This document shows, piece after piece, positions 20,530-29,696 of a stretch of 64,000 bases of DNA. The position numbers and the translations under genes were made by a program. Each line of letters begins with the position of its first letter. Positions within the stretch are counted from its first letter, which is position 1. The DNA is from Rhodobacterales bacterium LSUCC0031 (lineage in GTDB: Bacteria > Pseudomonadota > Alphaproteobacteria > Rhodobacterales > Rhodobacteraceae). A model generated the notes under the pieces. The model was not told where the DNA came from. It did not search any database and worked only from the letters and a program-made list of their open reading frames with translations. The stretch spans positions 718,013 to 782,012 of the forward strand of contig WVSP01000002.1 in assembly GCA_015689735.1 (NCBI GenBank). Direction: 5' to 3'.

Positions 20530-23103
20530 TTAATACAAGCCCCCGGAACTCAGCGTGCCAAAGCCGGTTTGGGTCGGCACCCGCACGGCATCACCCGTCG
20601 ATGTGGTGACGGTCTGGCCTTGATCGGACACGGTATCGCCGGCCTCGCCCTCGCCATAGCCGTAGAGCGGCAGGTCTGCACCCATAGCCCAGCCACCATC
20701 AATGATCGCCTGCGCGCCGAAATAAGGCTCCTCGCCTGCGCGGAACAATTCATAGACGACATTGTCACCCTCGGCCCCGTCCTCCAAACGCTGCCCGGTG
20801 AAACGGTCGATGGGGAAAAACGCCCCCCCCTGCGGCACGTCGAAGGGACCACCACCATATTCTGCGATCGCTTCCAGCATGAATTCGTTGAAAACAGGCC
20901 CGCAAAGCCCCCCGCCCGAGGCACCACGCCCCAAGGGGCTGGGTTGGTCAAAGCCGATATAGCAGCCTGCCGCAATCGACGAGGTAAAGCCAACGAACCA
21001 GACATCGCGCGCATCATTCGTGGTACCTGTCTTGCCAGCGGCAGGGACCGGCAGATTGACCGTCGCCGCTGCGGTGCCGCGCTCGACCACACCTTCCATC
21101 ATCGCAGTCAGCTGGTAGGCGGTCACCGGGTCGATCACGCGCTGGCGGTTGGACATGATCGCAGGGGCAAGCCCACCATCGAGAGCTGCGAATTGGCAAT
21201 CGGGGCATAGCCGCTGATCATGGCGATAGACGGTATTGCCCCAGCGATCCTGAATACGATCCACCAGTGTCGGCTCGACGCGCTCGCCGCCATTGGCGAA
21301 CATCGCATAAGCGGCGACCATGCGGAACAAGGTGGTTTCCTGACTGCCCAAGGCATTCGCCAAGAAGGGCTGCATATCGTCATAGACCCCGAAGCGCTCG
21401 GCATAGCGGGCGATGGTTTCCATCCCCACGTCTTGGGCCAATCGCACGGTCATCAGGTTGCGGCTCATCTCGATCCCGGTCCTGAGCGGCGATGGGCCAT
21501 AAAAGCGCTCGGAGGCGTTTTGCGGCCGCCAAATCCCTTCGGGGGTTTCCAACTCGATCGGCGCATCGATGACGATGGTATTGGGGCTATAGCCGGAATC
21601 GAGTGCGGCGGCATAAACCAGCGTCTTGAAGGCTGATCCCGGCTGGCGTGTGGCCTGTGTGGCGCGGTTGAAACTGGAATGTTGGTAGGAAAAGCCACCT
21701 TGCATCGCCAGAACCCGGCCAGAATTCACATCCATCGCCATGAAGCCGCCCTGCACTTCGGGGACTTGCCGCAGCGACCAGCGCGCGGCGCTGCCATCGC
21801 TCTCGCGGGGGAGCGCGGCCACATGGATCACGTCACCTACGGACAAGAGGTCATCGGGGCCTTGCGCTTGTCGCCCGCGATTGCCCTCGGCATCGACGGG
21901 GCGCGCCCATGTCACATCGTCAGCAAGGATGACTTGGGCCTCGGGGTCATCGGCTACCCCCTCAATCCCGATCTGCGCACGTTCGCCGTTGACCGCGCGC
22001 ACCACTGCGACGGACCAACCCTCGATATCGCGCGCAATCTTGATATCTGCCAAAGCTTGGCGCCAGGCCGCGTCATCGCGCGCGAGGGTCGGATCGATCC
22101 GGGCAGGCGCGCCACGCCATAACCCGCGGTCGCGATCATAGCTTTCCAGCGCCCGGCGCAAGGCACGCTCGGCCACGCGCTGCAAGCTTTCATCCATGGT
22201 CGCGCGCACGGCATAACCACCCGAGAGAAACTCGCTCTCGCCATATTGCGCCGAAAGCTGGCGGCGGATTTCGTCGGTGAAATAGTTGCGCGGCGGCATC
22301 GCCGTGCGGAAGGGTTCGATATGGCCGCCTTGCACGGTTTCAAGCGCGGTCGCCTGTGCGCGTTCCATCTCGGCGCGGGTGATATAGCCATTCTCATGCA
22401 TCTCGCGCAGCACATAGTTGCGGCGGTTGATCGCACGATCATAGTCGCGCACCGGGTGAAAATTCGACGGCGCTTGCGGCAGGGCAGCAAGATAGGCAGC
22501 CTGTTCGAGCGTGAGAGATTCGAGATTGGTGTTAAAGTAGGTCTGCGCAGCGGCCGCCACGCCATAGGAATTCTGTCCGAGGAAAATCTCGTTGAGATAA
22601 AGCTCGAGGATGCGTTCCTTGCTCAGCGCCCTTTCGATCCGGGCGGCAAGGATGATCTCGCGCACCTTGCGCTCGATGGTGCGCGATCCGTCGAGCAAGA
22701 AGTTCTTCATCACCTGCTGCGTGATCGTCGAAGCCCCCCGCACATCCCGCCCGCGCGAGCGAACAGCCTCGACAAAAGCCGCCGCAATCGCGCGCGGATC
22801 ATAGCCGCCGTGCTGGTAGAAATTGCGATCCTCGGCCGAAACAAAGGCATGGGCCACCAGATCGGGGATCTCCTCGGCTGGGACGAACAAACGCCGCTCG
22901 GCAGCAAACTCATCGACGATCATCCCCTCGCGCGAATAGATCCGGCTGATCGTGGGCGGCGAATAATTGGCCAAGGCATCATGGCCCGGCAGGTCGTGGG
23001 AATAAATATAAAGCACGCCACCCACGGCCATGGCGACCGCGATGGCACCAAGGGTCACGGCACTGAAGATCGCGCCGACAAAGCCAAAGAGGAATCGGAT
23101 CAT
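20530..23103 (-). CDS. mrcA: Penicillin-binding protein 1A (bifunctional)
   Basis: A class A PBP that polymerises and cross-links peptidoglycan at the inner membrane. The 857 residues begin with a transmembrane anchor (about 9-32). The GT51 glycosyltransferase domain follows, with catalytic glutamate in HAFVSAEDRNFYQHGG and the motif GASTITQQVMKN. An inserted OB-like region precedes the transpeptidase domain, which has SxxK in PGSAFK, SxN in MSRNLMT and KTG in GKTGTTNDARDVW. All catalytic motifs are intact. It lies 91 bases downstream of the cell-wall amidase and upstream of prfB, an arrangement I recall as common in Rhodobacteraceae. Length is typical of alphaproteobacterial PBP1A. Confidence 0.96.
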   Translation of the reverse strand: MIRFLFGFVGAIFSAVTLGAIAVAMAVGGVLYIYSHDLPGHDALANYSPPTISRIYSREGMIVDEFAAERRLFVPAEEIPDLVAHAFVSAEDRNFYQHGGYDPRAIAAAFVEAVRSRGRDVRGASTITQQVMKNFLLDGSRTIERKVREIILAARIERALSKERILELYLNEIFLGQNSYGVAAAAQTYFNTNLESLTLEQAAYLAALPQAPSNFHPVRDYDRAINRRNYVLREMHENGYITRAEMERAQATALETVQGGHIEPFRTAMPPRNYFTDEIRRQLSAQYGESEFLSGGYAVRATMDESLQRVAERALRRALESYDRDRGLWRGAPARIDPTLARDDAAWRQALADIKIARDIEGWSVAVVRAVNGERAQIGIEGVADDPEAQVILADDVTWARPVDAEGNRGRQAQGPDDLLSVGDVIHVAALPRESDGSAARWSLRQVPEVQGGFMAMDVNSGRVLAMQGGFSYQHSSFNRATQATRQPGSAFKTLVYAAALDSGYSPNTIVIDAPIELETPEGIWRPQNASERFYGPSPLRTGIEMSRNLMTVRLAQDVGMETIARYAERFGVYDDMQPFLANALGSQETTLFRMVAAYAMFANGGERVEPTLVDRIQDRWGNTVYRHDQRLCPDCQFAALDGGLAPAIMSNRQRVIDPVTAYQLTAMMEGVVERGTAAATVNLPVPAAGKTGTTNDARDVWFVGFTSSIAAGCYIGFDQPSPLGRGASGGGLCGPVFNEFMLEAIAEYGGGPFDVPQGGAFFPIDRFTGQRLEDGAEGDNVVYELFRAGEEPYFGAQAIIDGGWAMGADLPLYGYGEGEAGDTVSDQGQTVTTSTGDAVRVPTQTGFGTLSSGGLY

Positions 23104-23194
23104 GCGATCGGCCTGCCTGTCATGAACACCATATAATGTGCGGCTTGGCCGGGGTCAAAACACATAGGCGCGATAGTGCAGCCCTTAGGCCATC

Positions 23195-24424
23195 TCATTG
23201 CCGCACCAAGGCCATCCGCGCAGCATCGGCTGTAGCCCACTCAAGGATCGCGGTGATGATCGCGCCTTGCATGGTGGCGCGCCAATCAGGATCAAGGATA
23301 TTTTGCAAATCCGCCTCGTCCGACATGAAGCCGATTTCCAAAAGCACCGAAGGGATGTCGGCGGCGCGCAACACGTTAAAGCCCGCCTCGCCCAAAGGGC
23401 GACGATGGAGCCCGAGATCGACGGCATCGATCTGCGCCACCAGAGTTGCAGCAAAAGCGGCACTCCGGGGCGCGGTCTCGATGCGGGCAAGATCCATCAG
23501 CACCCCCGCCACCACGTCATCAGCGCCATGCAGATCAATCCCCGCCAAAAGATCGGCGCGATCATGCTGTTCGGCAAGGGCAGCGGCGGCCGCATCCGAT
23601 GCGGTATCGGACAAGGTATAAACTGTTGCACCCCGCGCGCGCCCCTCGGCCAAAGCATCGGCATGGACCGAGATGAGCAGATCGGCACGAGCCGCGCGCG
23701 CCGCTGTCACCCGCGCAGGCAGCGGCACAAAAAGATCAGCCTCGCGCGTGAGCACCACTTCAACAAGGCCGGTGCGGCGCAACGCGTCACGCAATTCGCG
23801 CGAGAAGGTCAAGACAAGATCCGCCTCGGTATATGGCCCCCGCACTGCGCCGGGATCGACACCGCCATGGCCGGGGTCGATCGCCACCACCAGACGCCCG
23901 TCATCTTGGGGGCGCGCACCCGTTTGCAACATCGCTTGCGGGGCCTTCACTTCGGGAGGGGCGACTGTCGCTTCAGCAAATATTGCCGCGGAAACCGGCA
24001 CAAGGCGAAGGATGACACGCGCCTGTCCCGACTGTGGATCGCTCGTCATTTCAACGGTTTGCGGTTGTAACGGCTGTGCCAAATCGAGCACCAGTCGCGA
24101 CCAGCCTGCCATGCGCGCAGGCCCCGCCTCGGCCGCGGTGATCGCGGCGGGCCAATCGACCACCCCCGTCCAGTCACCAAAGGCGACTTCGCGAAAGTCG
24201 ATCACGATACGGTCAGGACCAGCCAAGCTGAAGACACGATACGGCACGGGCTGGCTTAACCCGATCTCAAGGGTCACACCCTGTTCATCAGCGCTGACAT
24301 GGCTTGCCTCGGGTAAAAGCCGCGCCAAGGCCGCCAAATCCGCACCAGTTTGCGCGCTGACAGCAAAGCCGGACAACGATAACAACCATGCCGCGAGAAA
24401 CGGCCCCATCACTGCTCGCATCAC
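23195..24424 (-). CDS. amiC: N-acetylmuramoyl-L-alanine amidase (AmiC type)
   Basis: A periplasmic zinc amidase that cuts the glycan-peptide bond of peptidoglycan, usually at division. The 409 residues start with a signal peptide (AAWLLSLSGFAVSAQ). An AMIN domain at about 35-160 targets septal peptidoglycan, and an Amidase_3 domain occupies about 178-400. Zinc ligands are visible: H in AIDPGHGGVDPGA, E in PYTEADL and H in LISVHADAL, with catalytic E in VLLEIGFMSDEADLQN. An inhibitory helix between the second and third motifs, as in EnvC-activated amidases, is consistent with the DTASDAAAAALAEQHDRADL segment. mrcA follows after 91 bases, linking cutting and synthesis of the wall. Confidence 0.94.
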   Translation of the reverse strand: MMRAVMGPFLAAWLLSLSGFAVSAQTGADLAALARLLPEASHVSADEQGVTLEIGLSQPVPYRVFSLAGPDRIVIDFREVAFGDWTGVVDWPAAITAAEAGPARMAGWSRLVLDLAQPLQPQTVEMTSDPQSGQARVILRLVPVSAAIFAEATVAPPEVKAPQAMLQTGARPQDDGRLVVAIDPGHGGVDPGAVRGPYTEADLVLTFSRELRDALRRTGLVEVVLTREADLFVPLPARVTAARAARADLLISVHADALAEGRARGATVYTLSDTASDAAAAALAEQHDRADLLAGIDLHGADDVVAGVLMDLARIETAPRSAAFAATLVAQIDAVDLGLHRRPLGEAGFNVLRAADIPSVLLEIGFMSDEADLQNILDPDWRATMQGAIITAILEWATADAARMALVRQ

Positions 24425-24503
24425 AGGGTTTCATCCCAGATTTCTTCCGTTATCGAAAGTTTAGCAGACGCAGACGGAACACCCAAGGCCGGATCGCTCC
24501 GCC

Positions 24504-25652
24504 CTAGCGCCGCGCGGCAAAAAAGGCCGAAAGCCGCGCCATACCTTCTGTTATCTCATCGGTGCCACGCGCATAGGACAGCCGCAAAAAGCGCGCGCCG
24601 CGGGTCTTGTCGAAATCAAGCCCCGGGGTCACTGCAACGCCTGCCTCGGCCAAGATTTCAGCCGCGAGTGCCAAGCTATCATCGGTATAGGCCGAGACAT
24701 CGACATAGATATAGAATGCACCATCGGCGGGTGCGATTTGCGTCAGCCCGGCGGCGGCAAGTTCTGCCAGCACGATGCGCCGGTTCTCGGCATAGACCGC
24801 GCGATGGGCGTCAAGCTCGGCCCGGCCTTCCGCAGAGAGGGCCGCAAGGGCCGCGATCTGGCTGGCATGTGCAGGACAAATGAACATATTCTGCGCGAGC
24901 CGTTCGACCACGCGCACATGGTCAGGCGGCACTACCATCCAACCAAGCCGCCACCCCGTCATCGAGAAGTACTTGGAAAAGGAATTGATGACATAGACAT
25001 CATCGGTCACTTCCAGCGCGCTGACCGCCCGCCCCTCATATTGCAGGCCATGGTAAATTTCGTCTGAAATCAGCGCGATATCTTGGGCAACGCAGGCTTG
25101 GGCAAGCGCGGCCATGGCGGACTGATCCAGCATCGTGCCAGTCGGATTGGCGGGACTTGCCACGATCAACCCATCCAGATCGGCCGACAGAAGCGCAGGC
25201 GTGGGTTGATAGCGTGTGTCGATCTCGGTTCTCAGGCCCACGGGTGTCAGGCTCATCGCGGTCAAGATCTGGCGGTATGACGGATAGCAAGGCTCGCCCA
25301 ACCCCACCCGCGCGCCGGCATCGAAAAGCGCCGAGAAGGCTAGGAGAAAGCCACCCGAGGCCCCCGAGGTCAGAACGACGCGCGCCGGGTCAAGATCAAG
25401 GTCATACCATTCGCCGTACAGCGCCGCGATCGCCGCGCGCAGGTCGGGCCGGCCCAAGGCGACCGTGTAGCCCAAGGGACCAGCCTCCATTTCGGCGGCA
25501 AGACGTTGGCGCGCGACCAAGGGCGCGCCCGTTCCGGGCTGACCGACCTCCATATGGATGATATGGCGACCGGCCGCTTCTGCGGCGCGCGCGGCCTCCA
25601 TGACATCCATCACGATGAAGGGGTCAACGGCGCTACGGCGGGAAATGCGCAT
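24504..25652 (-). CDS. Pyridoxal-phosphate aminotransferase, class I/II
   Basis: A fold-type I aminotransferase of 382 residues. The PLP lysine is K227 in NSFSKYFSMTGWRLGW. Other supporting motifs are ASPANPTGTM (Asn contacting PLP), ISDEIYHGLQ (Asp-x-x-Tyr) and RLSYARG near the C-terminus (substrate carboxylate arginine). It looks like an aspartate/aromatic-type enzyme of unknown substrate. The ATG at 25652 is chosen over a longer frame because GGAG lies seven bases upstream and the family N-terminus (MRISRRSAVDPFIVMDVM) begins there. It separates the cell-wall amidase from dsbA and rne. Confidence 0.9.
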   Translation of the reverse strand: MRISRRSAVDPFIVMDVMEAARAAEAAGRHIIHMEVGQPGTGAPLVARQRLAAEMEAGPLGYTVALGRPDLRAAIAALYGEWYDLDLDPARVVLTSGASGGFLLAFSALFDAGARVGLGEPCYPSYRQILTAMSLTPVGLRTEIDTRYQPTPALLSADLDGLIVASPANPTGTMLDQSAMAALAQACVAQDIALISDEIYHGLQYEGRAVSALEVTDDVYVINSFSKYFSMTGWRLGWMVVPPDHVRVVERLAQNMFICPAHASQIAALAALSAEGRAELDAHRAVYAENRRIVLAELAAAGLTQIAPADGAFYIYVDVSAYTDDSLALAAEILAEAGVAVTPGLDFDKTRGARFLRLSYARGTDEITEGMARLSAFFAARR

Positions 25653-25818
25653 GCTTGATCTCCGAGCTTGACTGCCTGTCTTGAACCAGCCCATGGCGCC
25701 GACGTCAACGCACGCCCGTCTTTGGCTGGGTGCGGCCAAGCGCAGGTGGCACAGGGGCGCAGATCTGTTAAGCTCGCACCCGTGTTGTGACGAACCAGCC
25801 AAAGAAAGCCCAAGCCCC

Positions 25819-26595
25819 GTGTTCAAAGCATTTGCCGCCCTGCCCGCCGCCATGACCCTTTCCCTTGCGTTTGCCTTGGGCGTGGCCGCCCCCGCCGCCG
25901 CAATCGACCTCGACAATCTGAGCGCGGCAGAGCGTGCGGCCTTTCGCGCCGAAGTGCGCGCCTATCTGCTGGAAAACCCGCAAGTACTGATGGAGGCGAT
26001 CGCCGTTCTGGAACAACAACAGGCCGCGGCCGAGCTGAACCGGGATGCCATGGCTGTCGCGGCCAATGCCGATGCGCTTTTCAGCTCGGCCTTCGATGTT
26101 GTGGTCGGCAATCCCGAGGGTGACATTACTATCGTGGAATTCATGGATTACCGCTGTGGCTTTTGTCGCCGCGCCCATCCCGAAGTGATGGATCTGATCA
26201 ATTTCGACGGCAATATCCGACTGATCATCAAGGAATTTCCGATCTTGGGCGAACAGTCGCTCTTGGCTTCGCGCTTTGCCATCGCTACGCGCCTCGCCCA
26301 TGGCGACGAGGCATATTTTGCGGTGCATGATGCGCTGATGACGATGCGCGGCGATATGAGCTTGCCCGCAGCCGAGGCGTTGGTCGCGTCACTTGGCCTA
26401 GATGGGGGGGCGATCATCGCGGCCATGGATGATCCGCTGGTGCAGGCCACGATCGACTACAACTATGCGCTGGGCCAAGAACTTGCGATCACTGGCACGC
26501 CAAGCTTTATCTTCGGCGATCAGATGGTGCGGGGCTATGTGCCGCTTGACGGTATGCAACAGATCGTGGCGATGCTGCGCGAAAACGGCAACTAG
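25819..26595 (+). CDS. DsbA-family periplasmic thiol-disulfide oxidoreductase
   Basis: A thioredoxin-fold protein of 258 residues with a hydrophobic signal sequence (about 5-29, ending APAAA). The redox motif is C113-G-F-C116 in FMDYRCGFCRRAHPE, and the cis-proline lies in ITGTPSFIFGD. A helical N-terminal extension (AERAAFRAEVRAYLLENPQV, then EQQQAAAELNRDA) places it with Com1/ScsC-like DsbA relatives rather than E. coli DsbA. The GTG at 25819 gives a proper signal peptide; the frame is open further upstream without a signal. It points opposite to its neighbours and ends in a strong shared terminator with rne. Confidence 0.88.
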   Translation: MFKAFAALPAAMTLSLAFALGVAAPAAAIDLDNLSAAERAAFRAEVRAYLLENPQVLMEAIAVLEQQQAAAELNRDAMAVAANADALFSSAFDVVVGNPEGDITIVEFMDYRCGFCRRAHPEVMDLINFDGNIRLIIKEFPILGEQSLLASRFAIATRLAHGDEAYFAVHDALMTMRGDMSLPAAEALVASLGLDGGAIIAAMDDPLVQATIDYNYALGQELAITGTPSFIFGDQMVRGYVPLDGMQQIVAMLRENGN

Positions 26596-26622
26596 ACGGG
26601 GGCTGTCCACCACGCGAATAGA

Positions 26623-26650
26623 AAAAGGGCGCCCGATTGGGCGCCCTTTT
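26623..26650. terminator. Bidirectional terminator between dsbA and rne
   Basis: Perfect 12-base arms AAAAGGGCGCCC and GGGCGCCCTTTT around the loop GATT. The A-tract before and T-tract after the stem make it effective in both directions between convergent genes. Confidence 0.93.
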
Positions 26651-26662
26651 CTTGTGGTCCAG

Positions 26663-29275
26663 TCAGCCTTTCGACCACCAACCGCGACGGCGCGGTTTGG
26701 CCGCCTCAGCGGCTTGCGCCTCAGGGTCAACGGGCGCGGCCGGTGCGACATGCGCAGCTTCCGGGGCCGGTGCCGGTTCCGGCGCTGCGGCGACGGCCAC
26801 AGCCTCGGATGTTGGCGGCGCTTCGGCGCTGGCTGCGGCCTTGGCGCGGCTACGACCGCGTGGCTTTGCAGCAGGCTTGGCGGGTGTTTCGTCCACCGTG
26901 GCGGGGGCTACATCAACGGGGGCAATTGGATCTGCCGCGACGGTTTCTGCTTTGGCGGCGGCAGGCTTACGGCCACGCCGCTTGGGCTTTTCCACGGGCG
27001 CCTCGGTCAGCGTTTCATCCGGCGCGGTTTCGGCATCTGGCATATGCGCAGGCGGTGCATCGACGGCTGCCGCTTCCTCGCTGTTGGGCAGGCCTTCGGC
27101 CTCTGCCCCGGCATCGGTCTCGGCGTCTGCGTCTGCGTCTGTGTCTGCCTCGGTTTCGACACCGGCGTCGCCATTCTTCTTGCGCCGTCCGCGACCACCA
27201 CGACGGCGGCGGCGCTTTTTGCGCGGATTGTCCTCGCCATTCTCACCCTCTGCGGATGGGACCGCGGCCTTGGCGGCGGGGGCATCGGCGGCGACATCTT
27301 CGTCGATATCCAGATCGACAGAGGTATCGGCCTCGTCCTCGATCTCGTCCATCAAGGCCGCATCCATCGCGATCACAGGCGACACGGCGGTGATCTTGCG
27401 GGTCGCGGTCTTGAAACGCTCGAATTTGAAATCGGGCGAGACCATGGTCACATCGGCCTCGATCCTGATAGACATGCCATAGCGCTGTTCGATCGCAACA
27501 AGGTAGTCGCGCTTTTCGTTCATCAGGTAATTCACGATACCCACAGGCGCGATGACCTTGACCTCTTTCGAACGGGCTTTGCCGCCTTCTTCCTCGAGCT
27601 GCCGCAGGATCGATAAGGCAAGGCTGTCATCCGAACGGATCAGCCCCGTGCCATGGCAGTGCTTGCAGGCTTGGGTCGTGGCTTCGAGCATGCCGGGACG
27701 CAGACGTTGGCGCGACATTTCCAAAAGGCCAAAGGTCGAGATGCGCCCAACTTGAATTCGCGCGCGGTCGGTCTTGAGCTTGTCTTTCAGCCGCTTTTCG
27801 ACCGCCAGATTATTGCGCCGCTCATCCATGTCGATGAAATCGATGACGATGAGCCCTGCCAGGTCGCGCAGGCGGACTTGACGGGCCACTTCCTCGGCGG
27901 CCTCGAGATTGGTCTTGAGCGCGGTCTCCTCGATCGAGCCTTCCTTGGTGGCGCGGCCGGAGTTCACGTCGATGGCAACCAGCGCTTCTGTTATGCCGAT
28001 GACGATATAGCCACCCGAGCGCAGTTGCACTGTCGGGTTGAACATGTCGGCCAGATAGCCCTCGACCTTGTAACGCGCAAAAAGCGGCGTGGGGTCGGTA
28101 TAGGGTTTCACGTTCTTGGCGTGGGACGGCATGATCATTTTCATGAAGTCCTTGGCGTGGCGATACCCGGCCTCGCCTTCGACAAGAACCTCGTCGATCT
28201 CGCGCGTGTAGAGATCGCGGATCGTGCGATGGATCAGATCGCCCTCTTCATAAATGGGCGCAGGCGCGATGGATTTCAGCGTCAACTCGCGGATTTGTTC
28301 CCATTGCCGCTGAAGATACTCGTAATCACGCTTGATCTCGGTCTTGGTACGCTGCGAACCCGCCGTGCGGATGATCAGCCCGGCACCTTGCGGTACGTCG
28401 ATCTCATGGGCGATTTCCTTGAGCTTCTTGCGATCGGCGGCATTGGTGATCTTGCGCGAGATGCCACCACCGCGCGCGGTATTGGGCATGAGCACGCAAT
28501 AGCGACCAGCAAGCGACAGGTAGGTCGTCAGCGCCGCGCCCTTGTTGCCGCGCTCTTCCTTGACCACCTGCACCAGCATGATCTGGCGCACCTTAATGAC
28601 CTCTTGGATCTTGTAGCGCCGCGCGCGCGGTTTGCGCATGGGACGGATATCTTCCTCGGCGTCATCATCATTGACGGTTTCGGGGGCCTGCGCAGCCTCG
28701 CCGTCATCGTCATGAGCAACTTCTTGGTCGCCATCCTCTTGGTGATCATCGGCATGATCATCGGCATCGACGGGAACAACCGCGCCGACCTCTTGGCCAT
28801 CGCCCTCGCCTTCATCGAGATCACCCGTATCGAGATCGACGATCTCCATGCCGCTGGCCACCTCACCGGTCGCGACTGCATCGCCTGTCATGGCCTCGGC
28901 CTTGGTGTCGCCGTTCTTGCGGCGGCGGGTGCGGCGGGCGCGCTTGGGCTTTGCCTCTTCCTCGGCCTCGTCCGCCATGGCTTGGGCATACTCACGCTCT
29001 TCGCGCAGTAGCGCTTCGCGGTCAGCCACGGGGATCTGGTAGTAATCGGGATGGATTTCCGAAAACGCGAGGAAGCCGTGGCGATTGCCACCGTAATCGA
29101 CAAAGGCGGCTTGCAGCGAGGGTTCAACCCGCGTCACCTTTGCCAGATATATATTTCCCGCCAGTTGCCGCTTGTTCAGCGACTCGAAATCGAATTCCTC
29201 GACCTTGGTTCCGTCAACCACGACAACCCGGGTTTCCTCGGGATGTGTGGCATCGATAAGCATCTGCTTTGCCAT
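26663..29275 (-). CDS. rne: Ribonuclease E
   Basis: The main mRNA-decay and rRNA/tRNA-processing endonuclease. The 870-residue product starts MAKQMLIDATHPEETRVVVV with AAGGA upstream. An S1 domain (about 36-95 and 215 onward) is split by a charged, acidic insertion at about 95-215, typical of alphaproteobacterial RNase E. The catalytic metal site lies in DLAGLIVIDFIDMDERRNN, and the zinc-link cysteines in ACKHCHGTGLI. From about residue 650 the C-terminus is a low-complexity Ala/Pro/Glu tail with Arg-rich patches (RKKRRRRRGGRGRRKK), likely the RNA-binding and degradosome scaffold. The open frame extends further upstream, but the ATG at 29275 matches the family. Confidence 0.95.
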   Translation of the reverse strand: MAKQMLIDATHPEETRVVVVDGTKVEEFDFESLNKRQLAGNIYLAKVTRVEPSLQAAFVDYGGNRHGFLAFSEIHPDYYQIPVADREALLREEREYAQAMADEAEEEAKPKRARRTRRRKNGDTKAEAMTGDAVATGEVASGMEIVDLDTGDLDEGEGDGQEVGAVVPVDADDHADDHQEDGDQEVAHDDDGEAAQAPETVNDDDAEEDIRPMRKPRARRYKIQEVIKVRQIMLVQVVKEERGNKGAALTTYLSLAGRYCVLMPNTARGGGISRKITNAADRKKLKEIAHEIDVPQGAGLIIRTAGSQRTKTEIKRDYEYLQRQWEQIRELTLKSIAPAPIYEEGDLIHRTIRDLYTREIDEVLVEGEAGYRHAKDFMKMIMPSHAKNVKPYTDPTPLFARYKVEGYLADMFNPTVQLRSGGYIVIGITEALVAIDVNSGRATKEGSIEETALKTNLEAAEEVARQVRLRDLAGLIVIDFIDMDERRNNLAVEKRLKDKLKTDRARIQVGRISTFGLLEMSRQRLRPGMLEATTQACKHCHGTGLIRSDDSLALSILRQLEEEGGKARSKEVKVIAPVGIVNYLMNEKRDYLVAIEQRYGMSIRIEADVTMVSPDFKFERFKTATRKITAVSPVIAMDAALMDEIEDEADTSVDLDIDEDVAADAPAAKAAVPSAEGENGEDNPRKKRRRRRGGRGRRKKNGDAGVETEADTDADADAETDAGAEAEGLPNSEEAAAVDAPPAHMPDAETAPDETLTEAPVEKPKRRGRKPAAAKAETVAADPIAPVDVAPATVDETPAKPAAKPRGRSRAKAAASAEAPPTSEAVAVAAAPEPAPAPEAAHVAPAAPVDPEAQAAEAAKPRRRGWWSKG

Positions 29276-29696
29276 GTTGTCCTTGCCCGCGACAGGCCAC
29301 GCGCGCGCCCCGGCGGTGCATTGCTGCACCGGACGGCGGGGGCGATGTCGCGATCTATGTGATGGGCGATGCCGGGGGCCGTGGCGACGGCTGGGGTGGT
29401 GACCCCTGCCCGTCTTGCCATGTCTGTGCCCTTGCGGTGCATCGCATCTGTCTCCGGCCGCACCGTTAGCAGGCACGACCAATCATGCCCCGTTGCGGGG
29501 GCGGTTCAATATGGGCCAAATCGTTGCGATCTGCGCCCGAGTGACCTGCCTTCCCTGTCGCGCTCGGTGTCCGGCGCGGATGGGGGATGCAGAGAAACTG
29601 GTTCAAAGCGGCATACAGCCGCTCTGGCACATTAAGGGGCGCTTGCGGCAAAACGCAATGGCAATTCGTGCAGAGCCCAAAGGCAGGCGCGCATTG
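29276..29696. other. 420-base gap between the DctD-like gene and rne
   Basis: This region lies downstream of the response-regulator gene and upstream of rne, both on the minus strand, so it should hold the rne promoter and leader. A GC-rich hairpin (GCCCC / GGGGC, about 29487-29502) is visible but has no U-tract. RNase E is autoregulated through its 5' leader in enterobacteria; whether this leader acts that way cannot be seen. No ORF with coding character was recognised. Confidence 0.4.

Noticed and set aside
26900..27300. Low-complexity Ala/Pro/Glu/Arg region as a separate gene
   Set aside because: It is the disordered C-terminal tail of RNase E in the same frame, a normal feature of the protein.
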